Shown: piece after piece, positions 37,459 through 44,327 of the stretch
How positions within the stretch are numbered: position 1 is the stretch's first letter
Layout: each line of letters begins with the position of its first letter
Assembly (NCBI GenBank): GCA_030147945.1
Contig: JASBUL010000019.1
Span: 1-44,327 of the forward strand
Reading direction: 5' to 3'
Origin: Oceanococcus sp.
GTDB taxonomy: Bacteria; Pseudomonadota; Gammaproteobacteria; Nevskiales; Oceanococcaceae
DNA: 44,327 nt
Position numbers and translations under genes: made by a program
The notes under the pieces: generated by a model
Database searches by the model: none
Seen by the model: only the letters and a program-made list of their open reading frames with translations
What the model was told of the DNA's origin: nothing

Positions 37459-38076
37459 ATGAACAGCGCACTTGAATCCGGCTTCGCCTGGCAGGCTCTG
37501 AGCCTGCTGGCCTTCAGCTCGGCTATCACCCCTGGCCCCAACAATCTGATGCTGCTGGCGTCCTCGGCCCGCTTCGGTCTGCGCCGCACCCTGCCGCATC
37601 TGGGCGGTGTGCTGGCCGGCACCCTGAGCATGGTGACCCTCAACGTGGTCGGTCTCGGCGCACTGATGCTGGCCTGGGCGCCATTGCTCAATCTGCTCAA
37701 GTTCGCCGGTGCCGGCTACCTGTGCTATCTCGCCTGGCGCCTGACCCTGGCGCAACAGACGCCGGGCCAGCAGAACACCAGCGCGGCCGGCGCACAGCCG
37801 TTAACCTGGCGCCAGGCTGCGGTGTTTCAGGTCATCAACCCCAAGGTCTGGATGATGGGCCTGGCCGTGGCCACCACGCTGGGGCAGGTCGGGCTGAGCG
37901 ACGCCGCCTTCGGTATCGCGCTGTTCTGCGCGATTGCCTTTCCCTGCGTACTGCTGTGGGCCATGTTCGGGGTGGTGATGCTCAGACTGCTGACCACACC
38001 CCGCGCACGGCGTGTTTTCAACCTTACGGTCTGTGCCATGCTGCTGGCCACCGCCGCCATGATCATGCTGGCGTAG
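37459..38076 (+). CDS. LysE family amino-acid exporter
   Basis: A 205-residue inner-membrane protein of the LysE/RhtB family, which exports amino acids or related compounds. About six hydrophobic spans are visible. The family opening is ALSLLAFSSAITPGPNNLML with the Thr-Pro-Gly-Pro-Asn motif. Later come LPHLGGVLAGTLSMVTLNVV and VFQVINPKVWMMGLAVATTL, where Asn-Pro-Lys is the family's central motif. I use ATG 37459 (MNSALES) over the in-frame ATG three codons upstream. It is divergent from the MocR regulator across a direct-repeat operator. The substrate is unknown. Confidence 0.9.
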   Translation: MNSALESGFAWQALSLLAFSSAITPGPNNLMLLASSARFGLRRTLPHLGGVLAGTLSMVTLNVVGLGALMLAWAPLLNLLKFAGAGYLCYLAWRLTLAQQTPGQQNTSAAGAQPLTWRQAAVFQVINPKVWMMGLAVATTLGQVGLSDAAFGIALFCAIAFPCVLLWAMFGVVMLRLLTTPRARRVFNLTVCAMLLATAAMIMLA

Positions 38077-38112
38077 CCACGCCGACCCTCGGCAGCATGC
38101 TCGCAAACGCCG

Positions 38113-38118
38113 TAAAAT
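38113..38118 (+). promoter_or_regulatory. candidate -10 element for ttcA
   Basis: TAAAAT lies about 27 bp before the ttcA ATG and is followed by AGGCTTTTTT. A very similar arrangement, TAGAAT then GGGCGGTTTT, precedes prfC. No clear -35 is seen 17 bp upstream, so this is a weak call based on position and likeness. Confidence 0.3.
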
Positions 38119-38144
38119 AGGCTTTTTTCGAGCGTTTCTTCGCG

Positions 38145-39005
38145 ATGTCCCAAGCCGCCACAGATCCCCGTCGGATCAAGTTGGAAGAGAACAAGCTGGC
38201 CAAACGCCTGCGCCGTCAGGTCGGTCAGGCCATCGCCGACTACAACATGATCGAAGAGGGCGACAAGATCATGGTCTGCCTGTCGGGCGGCAAGGACAGC
38301 TACACCATGCTCGACATCCTGCTCAATCTGCAGGCCAGCGCCCCGGTGCGCTTCGAGCTGGTCGCGGTCAATCTGGATCAGAAACAGCCCGGTTTTCCCG
38401 AGCACGTTCTGCCGGATTATCTGAGCGGGCGCGGCATTCCCTTCCACATCCTTGAACAGGACACCTACAGCGTGGTCGAGCGCGTGGTGCCGGAAGGGAA
38501 AACCCAGTGTGGCCTGTGCTCGCGCCTGCGCCGCGGCGCGTTGTACAGCTATGCCGAAGCCGAAGGCTTTACCAAGATCGCGCTGGGTCACCACATGGAC
38601 GACATCGTCGAAACCCTGTTCCTGAATCTGTTTTTCGGCGCACGGCTGGCCGCCATGCCGCCCAAGCTGCGCTCCAACGATGCACGCAACGTGGTGATCC
38701 GGCCGCTGGCCTACACCCGCGAAAGCGATATCGCGCAGTATGCCGCCATCCACGAGTACCCGATCATTCCGTGCAATCTGTGCGGTTCGCAGGACAATCT
38801 GCAGCGGGTTCAGGTCCGGCGCATGATGGACGAATGGGAACGCAACCATCCGGGGCGCACCCAGCAGATTTTCAAAGCCCTGCAGAACGTAGCGCCTTCA
38901 CAGCTGGCGGATACGCAACTGTTTGATTTTGCGAACCTCGGCACACAACCGGCCCACAACGAAGCGCGCGAGCAAGCGGTGACATGGCTCAACGCCAAGG
39001 GGTGA
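38145..39005 (+). CDS. ttcA: tRNA 2-thiocytidine synthetase TtcA
   Basis: TtcA makes 2-thiocytidine at position 32 of certain tRNAs, using ATP and a [4Fe-4S] cluster. The 286-residue product is slightly shorter than the E. coli enzyme but complete. The PP-loop is [12 protein letters not shown] (SGGKDS at 47-52). The Cys-x-x-Cys is in [15 protein letters not shown] (Cys122, Cys125), the third region is [15 protein letters not shown] (Cys210, Cys213), and [19 protein letters not shown] is present. The stop lies inside the first codons of the GNAT gene, a 22-bp overlap, so the two are probably cotranscribed. Confidence 0.96.
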   Translation: MSQAATDPRRIKLEENKLAKRLRRQVGQAIADYNMIEEGDKIMVCLSGGKDSYTMLDILLNLQASAPVRFELVAVNLDQKQPGFPEHVLPDYLSGRGIPFHILEQDTYSVVERVVPEGKTQCGLCSRLRRGALYSYAEAEGFTKIALGHHMDDIVETLFLNLFFGARLAAMPPKLRSNDARNVVIRPLAYTRESDIAQYAAIHEYPIIPCNLCGSQDNLQRVQVRRMMDEWERNHPGRTQQIFKALQNVAPSQLADTQLFDFANLGTQPAHNEAREQAVTWLNAKG

Positions 39006-39535
39006 CAGCGACCTGCACCGTGCGCGCCATGAGCCTGCACGACCAGGCGGCTCTGAGCGCGCACTTTGCCCGCCACAAGGCCGAGTCCGGCCGTGATGGC
39101 ATCCACTTCATGCCCTATCTTGCGGACAGCGACCAAGGGCCGCGCGGCGCCGACTTAGCGGCACTGGAGCAGCCTCTGGATGAGCCCGGCTGGCAGCGCT
39201 GGTTCGTGGCCCAGGCGCCCGACGGGCGCATCGTCGGTCACCTCGATCTGCGTGGCGATCGTCTGCGCACCGCCCGCCACCGCTGCACGCTGGGCATCGG
39301 TATCGAAGCCAGCCACCGGGGCGCCGGCGTCGGGCGCCGACTGATGCAGCAAGCGCTCGACTTCGCCCGTCAGCAAGTCGGCCTGGAGTGGGTCGAATTG
39401 TGGGTTTTTGGCAACAACCGCCCGGCGATCGCGCTTTATCAGCGCATGGGATTCCAGACCATCGGCACCACCCCCGATCAGTTTCGCTTTGGCCGGGTTT
39501 GCGTCGATGACATCCACATGGTGCTGAAGCTGTAA
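38984..39535 (+). CDS. GNAT family N-acetyltransferase
   Basis: A 183-residue acetyl-CoA-dependent acetyltransferase of the GNAT fold. The acetyl-CoA pyrophosphate loop (motif A) is [20 protein letters not shown], with the R/Q-x-x-G-x-G/A core. The C-terminal motif B region is [20 protein letters not shown], typical of RimI/RimL-like enzymes that accept amines. An upstream strand, [18 protein letters not shown], and the end [10 protein letters not shown] complete the fold. The substrate is unknown. ATG 38984 overlaps ttcA; ATG 39029 is a possible later start. Confidence 0.87.
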   Translation: MAQRQGVTATCTVRAMSLHDQAALSAHFARHKAESGRDGIHFMPYLADSDQGPRGADLAALEQPLDEPGWQRWFVAQAPDGRIVGHLDLRGDRLRTARHRCTLGIGIEASHRGAGVGRRLMQQALDFARQQVGLEWVELWVFGNNRPAIALYQRMGFQTIGTTPDQFRFGRVCVDDIHMVLKL

Positions 39536-39593
39536 TCCGCACTGGCGCAAGCCATGCGGTGTTGAGCCAGCTCCTTTGACCGACTGAGCGCAC

Positions 39594-40223
39594 ATGAACG
39601 CGGACACCACCATCGCATTGTTCAGCGCATTGTTTGTGCTTGCGGTGGTCCCAGGCCCCAGCGACCTCGCGGTTGTGGCACGCGCGGTATCGGCCGGCTT
39701 TCGACAGGCCGTGTGGATGGTCGCGGGGATCGTCATCGCCGATGCGCTATTGATTATGGTCGCGATCACCTCAGTCGCGGCCCTGGACGGGTGGATTCAG
39801 GGCCTGACCACCTGGCTCAAGCTGCTCGGCGGCCTGTTTCTGGTCGGGCTCGGTCTGGTCAGCTTGCGCGCCGAGCCCACGGCGCACCCGGCGACCACGG
39901 ACAGAACACCCGCCCGCGGCGCCTCTAGCATCCTGAGCGGTTTTCTGATGACCCTGGCCGACCCAAAAGCGGTGCTCTTCTATATGGCTCTGCTGCCCGC
40001 ATTCACCGACCTGTCGCAGCTGGGCAGCCGCGATGTGTTGCTGATCTTGCTCGCCGCCACCCTGGCCATTTGCAGCGTCAAGCTGAGCTATGCGTGGCTG
40101 GCGGGGCGCGCCAGTGGCTTGATCGAAAGCCGCGGGTTCCAGCGCACGATGAATCGGCTGGGTGCCGCGCTGCTGCTCGGCATCGGCAGCGTTTTGCTGA
40201 TACAAGCCTGGCGTGCGTTGTAG
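39594..40223 (+). CDS. LysE family exporter (second copy)
   Basis: A 209-residue LysE/RhtB-type exporter, distinct in sequence from the one at 37.5 kb. It shows FSALFVLAVVPGPSDLAVVA, with Pro-Gly-Pro but Ser-Asp in place of the usual Asn, GFLMTLADPKAVLFYMALLP carrying the central Asp/Asn-Pro-Lys motif, and a C-terminal span LGAALLLGIGSVLLIQAW. Six membrane spans are expected. The substrate is unknown, and no regulator gene is adjacent. The 58 bp before it hold nothing I can name. A strong hairpin begins at its stop codon. Confidence 0.88.
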   Translation: MNADTTIALFSALFVLAVVPGPSDLAVVARAVSAGFRQAVWMVAGIVIADALLIMVAITSVAALDGWIQGLTTWLKLLGGLFLVGLGLVSLRAEPTAHPATTDRTPARGASSILSGFLMTLADPKAVLFYMALLPAFTDLSQLGSRDVLLILLAATLAICSVKLSYAWLAGRASGLIESRGFQRTMNRLGAALLLGIGSVLLIQAWRAL

Positions 40224-40249
40224 CGCCGAATGCCCGGCTCGTTCGGCGC
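40223..40249 (+). terminator. hairpin after the second LysE gene (possible terminator)
   Basis: A perfect 8-bp inverted repeat, GCGCCGAA and TTCGGCGC around an 11-nt loop, starts at the last base of the LysE stop codon and ends about 15 bp before the TAGAAT of the prfC promoter. It is GC-rich but no T-run follows, so termination would be Rho-assisted or the hairpin would act in mRNA stability. Confidence 0.4.
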
Positions 40250-40263
40250 CGCACCAACTCACG

Positions 40264-40269
40264 TAGAAT
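40264..40269 (+). promoter_or_regulatory. candidate -10 element for prfC
   Basis: TAGAAT lies 27 bp before the prfC ATG and is followed by GGGCGGTTTT, much like the TAAAAT element before ttcA. No clear -35 is visible at the normal distance, so the call rests on position and resemblance. Confidence 0.3.
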
Positions 40270-40296
40270 GGGCGGTTTTCCTCGTTGCCTAGACTC

Positions 40297-41880
40297 ATGC
40301 CGGCCAACATCGCGCAAGAAGCGGCCAAACGTCGCACCTTCGCCATCATTTCCCACCCCGATGCGGGGAAAACCACCCTGACCGAAAAGCTCTTGCTGTT
40401 CGGCGGTGCCATCCAGCTTGCCGGCACGGTGAAAGGGCGCAAAGCGGCCCGCCACGCCACCTCGGACTGGATGAAGATGGAGCAGGAGCGCGGGATTTCG
40501 GTCACCACCTCGGTGATGCAGTTCCCCTACAAGGAGCGCATCGTCAACCTGCTCGACACCCCGGGCCACGAGGACTTCTCCGAGGACACCTACCGCACGC
40601 TGACCGCGGTGGACTCCGCGCTGATGGTGATCGACGCCGCCAAGGGCGTGGAAACCCGCACCATCAAGCTGATGGAAGTGTGTCGCCTGCGCACCACGCC
40701 GATCGTCAGCTTCGTCAACAAGCTCGACCGCGAAGGTCAGGAACCGATGGCCCTGCTCGATGAAATCGAGGAGGTGCTCAACATCCGCTGCGCGCCCATC
40801 ACCTGGCCGATCGGCATCGGGCGCGCCTTCAAGGGCGTCTACCACCTGCTTGAAGATCGCTATTACCTGTACAGCGGCAAGGGCGACAAGATTTCCGAGA
40901 TCGAAACGGTTGAGGGGCTGCACGCCGATGGCATCGAAGCCAAGCTGGGCGAACCCTACGCCACCTTCATGGATGAAGTTGAACTGATCAAGGAAGCCGG
41001 CACCCCGTTTGATCTGGAGGAATACCGCGCCGGCCGCCTGACCCCGGTGTTCTTCGGCTCCGCGATCAGCAATTTCGGCGTTCGCGAACTGCTCAATGGC
41101 TTTGTGGAATGGGCGCCGGAGCCGCAGCCGCGCGAAGCCGACACCCGCCCAGTGCCCTGCGATGACCCCAAGCTGACCGGCTTTGTCTTTAAGATCCAGG
41201 CCAATATGGATCCGAATCACCGTGACCGCATCGCCTTCATGCGGGTGTGCTCCGGGCAGTACAAGAAGGGCATGCAGCTGTACAGCGTGCGGCAGGGCAA
41301 ATCGGTGCGCATTTCCGATGCCGTGACCTTCCTCGCCTCCGAACGCGATGCCGCGGAAACCGCCTACCCCGGTGACATCATCGGTCTGCACAACCACGGC
41401 ACCATCGCCATCGGTGACAGCTTCTCCGAAGGCGAGAACCTGCGCTTCTCCGGGGTACCCAACTTTGCCCCGGAACTGTTCCGTCGTGTGGTGCTCAAGG
41501 ACCCGCTCAAGGCCAAAGCTTTGAACAAGGGTCTGGATCAGCTGTGCGAGGAGGGCGCCACCCAGGTGTTTCGGCCGCTGATGGGCAACGATGTGATCCT
41601 GGGCGCCGTGGGTGTGCTGCAGTTTGACGTGGTGCAGAACCGCCTGAAGGATGAGTATCGGGTTGATTGCGTGTTCGAGAACGCGCAGATCCACACCGCC
41701 CGCTGGTGTTACGCCAAGGACGACAAAGCCTTGCGTCAGTTCAAGGACAAGCAGCAGGAAAAGCTCGCCGAAGACCACTCCGGCGCGCTGGTCTACCTCT
41801 CAAGCAGCCGGGTCAATCTGGATATGGCCATCGATCGCCATCCCGATGTACGGTTCGAGGCGACCCGCGAACACGGCTAG
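40297..41880 (+). CDS. prfC: peptide chain release factor 3
   Basis: RF3 is a GTPase that removes RF1/RF2 from the ribosome after termination. The 527-residue product matches the family. The P-loop is [19 protein letters not shown]3-specific [20 protein letters not shown] and [20 protein letters not shown] follow, then [32 protein letters not shown] as NKxD, and C-terminal [23 protein letters not shown] 40297 fits the usual N-terminus better than the in-frame TTG at 40285. Its TAG stop shares the palindrome CTAG with the convergent thioesterase stop. Confidence 0.97.
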   Translation: MPANIAQEAAKRRTFAIISHPDAGKTTLTEKLLLFGGAIQLAGTVKGRKAARHATSDWMKMEQERGISVTTSVMQFPYKERIVNLLDTPGHEDFSEDTYRTLTAVDSALMVIDAAKGVETRTIKLMEVCRLRTTPIVSFVNKLDREGQEPMALLDEIEEVLNIRCAPITWPIGIGRAFKGVYHLLEDRYYLYSGKGDKISEIETVEGLHADGIEAKLGEPYATFMDEVELIKEAGTPFDLEEYRAGRLTPVFFGSAISNFGVRELLNGFVEWAPEPQPREADTRPVPCDDPKLTGFVFKIQANMDPNHRDRIAFMRVCSGQYKKGMQLYSVRQGKSVRISDAVTFLASERDAAETAYPGDIIGLHNHGTIAIGDSFSEGENLRFSGVPNFAPELFRRVVLKDPLKAKALNKGLDQLCEEGATQVFRPLMGNDVILGAVGVLQFDVVQNRLKDEYRVDCVFENAQIHTARWCYAKDDKALRQFKDKQQEKLAEDHSGALVYLSSSRVNLDMAIDRHPDVRFEATREHG

Positions 41881-42296
41881 CTGGCGGTATCCGGCCGCGG
41901 CGGAATCGAGTACGTTCCGGTGGCATGCGCCACCGGCTGCTCGAAACCCTCGGAGTACAGCGAGACCTCGCCGTAAAACAGGCTCTTGCCAACCTTGAGC
42001 GGGCGCGCCTCGGCGATGACCGCACAATCGGCAGCCGGCTTGCGCAGGAAATTGATGTTCAGATTGGTGGTGACGGCCAGCGGGATAATGCCCACGGCGG
42101 CCAGCACCGCGACATACAGCGCCGCGTCGGCAGCGGCCATCAGGGTGGGGCCGGACACCGTCCCACCGGGGCGCAGGTGAGCATCACCGATGTCGATACG
42201 GATGCGCGACAGGCTCGGGCCGGCATTGAGCACTTCACCGTTGAACTGCGGAAAGTCGCGCGCCAGAAAGGCTTTGATGTGATCTTCGTGTGTCAT
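41877..42296 (-). CDS. PaaI-type hotdog-fold thioesterase
   Basis: A 139-residue hotdog-fold protein of the PaaI/4HBT class, which hydrolyses acyl-CoA thioesters. The long hotdog helix region is [20 protein letters not shown], followed by the strand [20 protein letters not shown] and [20 protein letters not shown] with the end [11 protein letters not shown]. The catalytic Asp/Glu on the helix is probably the Asp in [11 protein letters not shown] 42296 is upstream of [16 protein letters not shown]. It is divergent from the acyl-CoA desaturase, which suggests a shared link to fatty acyl-CoA metabolism. Confidence 0.87.
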   Translation of the reverse strand: MTHEDHIKAFLARDFPQFNGEVLNAGPSLSRIRIDIGDAHLRPGGTVSGPTLMAAADAALYVAVLAAVGIIPLAVTTNLNINFLRKPAADCAVIAEARPLKVGKSLFYGEVSLYSEGFEQPVAHATGTYSIPPRPDTAS

Positions 42297-42326
42297 GATC
42301 CGGGTGATTATGCGCGATTGCGCGAG

Positions 42327-42361
42327 GCTTCACGGAAGCTTCAAATATACAATCGTATAAT
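42327..42361. promoter_or_regulatory. promoter/operator region of the acyl-CoA desaturase
   Basis: A perfect TATAAT at 42356-42361 lies about 46 bp before the desaturase ATG. It is embedded in an AT-rich palindrome TATAC-AATC-GTATA (42346-42359), and a second inverted repeat GCTTC-ACG-GAAGC sits at 42327-42339 where a -35 would be. No consensus -35 is visible, which suggests activator- or repressor-controlled expression. Desaturase genes are often regulated by TetR-type lipid sensors (DesT, FabR), but I cannot match a known site. Confidence 0.45.
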
Positions 42362-42407
42362 CATCGCTTCGGCTGCGCGCCAAAACCTGTGACCACCGCG
42401 GAATCCA

Positions 42408-43592
42408 ATGACTGAACGCCTTAAACGCTCCGTTGACCCTTCCAGCCTGCCCATGTTCTCGCTGTTCATTGCCATGCATGTGGCCTGTTTCGCAGTGTTT
42501 CTGACGGGCGTTAATCCTGTCGATATCGCGATCTGCCTGGGCTTTTTCTGGTTGCGCATGTTCGGCATCACGGCCGGGTATCACCGCTACTTTGCCCACC
42601 GGGCATACAAAACCAGCCGTGTGTTCCAGTTCATTCTCGGCTTCATCGCGCAAAGCTCACTGCAAAGCGGGCTGATCTGGTGGGCCTCCAAGCACCGTGA
42701 TCACCACAAGTTCGTGGACACCCCCAAGGATGTGCATTCGCCGCGCGAGTACGGTTTCTGGTTTGCCCATCTGGGCTGGATCTTCAACCAAAAGGCTCAG
42801 CACAGCGATTACAGCAACGTGCCCGATCTGACCCGCTACCCGGAACTGGTCTGGCTCGACAAATACCACTGGTTGCCCGGCGCGCTGTTTGGCGTGGCCA
42901 TCTGGATGGTCGCCGGCTGGTCCGGTCTGGTCATCGGCTTCTGCCTCTCAACGGTGCTGCTGTGGCATGCCACTTTCGCCATCAACTCGCTGGCTCACGT
43001 CTACGGCAAGCAGCGTTACCTGACCGGGGACGACTCACGCAACAACTGGTGGCTGGCCCTGCTCACCCTAGGCGAAGGCTGGCACAACAACCACCATTAC
43101 TACATGGCCTCTGTGCGCCAGGGCTTTTACTGGTGGGAAGTCGACATCACCTACTACCTGCTCAAAGGCCTGCAGGTGCTGGGCTTGGTGCATGACCTCA
43201 AGGAACCACCGGCGCATGTGCGCGACGGCCAGCGCAAGATTTCACCGGAAATTCAGGAACGTATCGCCGGCCGCCTGGCCCAGACGTTCTGCATCGACAG
43301 CATGGTCAAGGATCTGCGCCTGCGCTGGGAAGAAGAGAGTGCCCGTGGACGCGTAGCCTGGGACGAATTCCGCCAGCGCCTGTCGCTGGCCATCGATCAG
43401 GCGGTGGATGAAGGCCGCGAGTCACTCGACCAGCTGCATCTGCCGGAACTGCCCAGCCTGGATGAAATGCGCAGCAAAGCCGAAGCCATGTTCGCGCGCT
43501 CGCCAGCCATGGACGACATCATCGCGCGGGCACGCATACAGCTGGCCGATGCACTCAATCACAACCTGATGCGCGCGCCACTGCCAGCCTGA
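42408..43592 (+). CDS. membrane acyl-CoA (delta-9 type) fatty acid desaturase
   Basis: An aerobic di-iron membrane desaturase that puts a double bond into fatty acyl-CoA. The three His boxes are HRYFAH (59-64), HRDHH (96-100) and HNNHH (226-230, in LGEGWHNNHHYYMASVRQGF), the order and spacing of stearoyl-CoA desaturases. Four hydrophobic spans are seen (about 16-34, 38-52, 72-92, 158-195). It is 394 residues; a charged helical tail after about residue 260 (PEIQERIAGRLAQTF and following) is longer than the catalytic core needs and is also seen in gammaproteobacterial homologues. It is divergent from a thioesterase gene and converges on a MATE transporter gene. Confidence 0.94.
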   Translation: MTERLKRSVDPSSLPMFSLFIAMHVACFAVFLTGVNPVDIAICLGFFWLRMFGITAGYHRYFAHRAYKTSRVFQFILGFIAQSSLQSGLIWWASKHRDHHKFVDTPKDVHSPREYGFWFAHLGWIFNQKAQHSDYSNVPDLTRYPELVWLDKYHWLPGALFGVAIWMVAGWSGLVIGFCLSTVLLWHATFAINSLAHVYGKQRYLTGDDSRNNWWLALLTLGEGWHNNHHYYMASVRQGFYWWEVDITYYLLKGLQVLGLVHDLKEPPAHVRDGQRKISPEIQERIAGRLAQTFCIDSMVKDLRLRWEEESARGRVAWDEFRQRLSLAIDQAVDEGRESLDQLHLPELPSLDEMRSKAEAMFARSPAMDDIIARARIQLADALNHNLMRAPLPA

Positions 43593-43597
43593 TGAAG

Positions 43598-43614
43598 GCC
43601 GGGCTTGTCCCGGC
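43598..43614. terminator. hairpin between convergent desaturase and MATE genes
   Basis: GCCGGG and CCCGGC form a perfect 6-bp stem with a 5-nt loop (CTTGT), filling almost the whole gap between the two convergent stops. It could stop transcripts from both sides. The following T-content is weak on both strands (CTTCATC on the minus strand), so strength is uncertain. Confidence 0.55.
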
Positions 43615-44327
43615 TCAGATGCGGATGTGCTGCCAGCGGCGGCGTTGCCAGACCCAGGCAAAGATGCCCGCTTGAAGGGCACGATACACGTTCATGGCCA
43701 GCCAGATGTCGAGCAGGCCGTGACCCAGCACCGGTCCCAGCAGATAGGCCAGTGGCAGGAACACCAGCCACTGCATGCCGACGCCGACAACCATCACAAC
43801 ACCGCTGGCGCCAACCCCCAGCAGGGCCTGCATCAGGATCAGCCCGATGCCATCGATAAGAATACCGATGCCGACCAGGCGCAGCGGCCACACGCCCAGC
43901 TCAACCAGGCTGGCGTCGGCCAGAAACAGCGCCAGCACCTGACGGGTTGGTACCAGCATCAGCAGGCCCAGGCCGATGAACACAATGCTGCCAACACGGC
44001 TGACATCCCAGGCCCAGCGGTAGGCATCATCCGGGTCCTCGCGTCCCAGCGCCTGACCCGACAGCGTGGCCGCAGCCATACCGAAACCCATGCCCGGCAA
44101 TATCGCCACCAGGGTGATGTTGATCAGCACATTGGCCACCGCCAACTCGCGCACACCAACCTGGCCAATGATCCAGAACAGCACGGCAAAGCCACCGGCA
44201 AACAACACTTGCTGAATTGATGCCGGCAGGCCCAGACGCAGCAACCCGGCCATCTGCTCGCGCGAGGGCATGCGCTCGAGAAAGCCACTGCCGCGGGCAT
44301 GCCGCAAAGCCAGGTAAAAGTAGATGC
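43615..44327 (-). CDS. MATE family multidrug/polysaccharide flippase-like transporter (5' truncated)
   Basis: The gene runs off the right edge; 237 codons of the C-terminal half are visible with no start inside. At least five hydrophobic spans are seen. Family-like stretches are LRLGLPASIQQVLFAGGFAV, GMGFGMAAATLSGQALGRED (the MATE Ala-Thr-Leu-Ser-Gly-Gln-x-x-Gly motif) and ILIDGIGLILMQALLGVGAS. MATE transporters expel drugs or metabolites using H+ or Na+ gradients. The tail WVWQRRRWQHIRI is positively charged. The substrate is unknown. Confidence 0.88.
   Translation of the reverse strand, partial: IYFYLALRHARGSGFLERMPSREQMAGLLRLGLPASIQQVLFAGGFAVLFWIIGQVGVRELAVANVLINITLVAILPGMGFGMAAATLSGQALGREDPDDAYRWAWDVSRVGSIVFIGLGLLMLVPTRQVLALFLADASLVELGVWPLRLVGIGILIDGIGLILMQALLGVGASGVVMVVGVGMQWLVFLPLAYLLGPVLGHGLLDIWLAMNVYRALQAGIFAWVWQRRRWQHIRI

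Noticed and set aside
38111-38130. T-run before ttcA as an intrinsic terminator
   Set aside because: Only a 3-bp GCC/GGC stem precedes the six T's, too weak for termination. Position fits a promoter better.
40078-41778. Minus-strand frame of 566 codons opposite prfC
   Set aside because: It is antisense to the fully recognised prfC gene, with no family-like motif and an Arg/His/Gly-rich translation.

Overview
The window is GC-rich, densely packed chromosomal DNA with strong third-position G/C bias and almost no spacer. It comes from a gammaproteobacterium. The block argH, algZ, algR, hemC, hemD, hemX, hemY has the order known from Pseudomonas and its relatives. purT, prfC, ttcA, mnmG, typA, speA and a rimB-rimK pair are typical of free-living Gammaproteobacteria. 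The cytochrome P450, the membrane acyl-CoA desaturase and the high GC would suit a Nevskiales/Solimonadaceae-like or Xanthomonadales-like lineage, but that placement is inference. I saw no rRNA, tRNA, insertion sequence, prophage or CRISPR array.

Layout. 1-3.6 kb: the tail of a CFA-synthase-like methyltransferase, a DUF4124 protein, then divergent polyamine genes speE and speA. 3.6-7.0 kb: a secreted alpha/beta hydrolase with a GlyGly-CTERM-like tail, downstream of typA. 7.1-9.5 kb: a DUF924 protein, two very small lipoproteins and a secreted zinc-phospholipase-C-like protein in one run. 9.4-11.6 kb: a P450 with irregular ends, a small membrane protein and a divergent TetR regulator, with tandem palindromes between them. 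11.6-14.4 kb: purT, a hairpin-rich spacer and argH. 14.5-21.3 kb: a tightly overlapping run of the algZ/algR two-component system, heme genes hemC/D/X/Y and an atypical SDR with no normal start codon. 21.3-24.0 kb: an opposite-strand run of rimB (retropepsin-like protease), rimK (glutamate ligase), an M14 deacylase/carboxypeptidase with a lipoyl-like domain, and an RcnB-like periplasmic protein. 24.1-30.4 kb: an Mpo1-like protein, a DUF945/YdgA-like protein, a SWIM-SNF2 helicase and a TrpB-like PLP enzyme with a changed active site. 30.4-36 kb: mnmG, small DUF2834 and DUF2505 genes, glutaminyl cyclotransferase and a PI-PLC-like lipoprotein. 36-40.2 kb: a MocR regulator divergent from a LysE exporter, ttcA, a GNAT acetyltransferase and a second LysE exporter. 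40.3-44.3 kb: prfC, a hotdog thioesterase, an acyl-CoA desaturase and the end of a MATE transporter.

Most of the window is housekeeping. The points most worth checking are the P450 locus (in-frame TAG ahead of the conserved N-terminus, plus an overprinted C-terminus), two genes whose best-placed start is ATC, the rimB-rimK-M14 gene set, the TrpB paralogue that lacks the catalytic Glu, and the 250-bp hairpin cluster upstream of purT.
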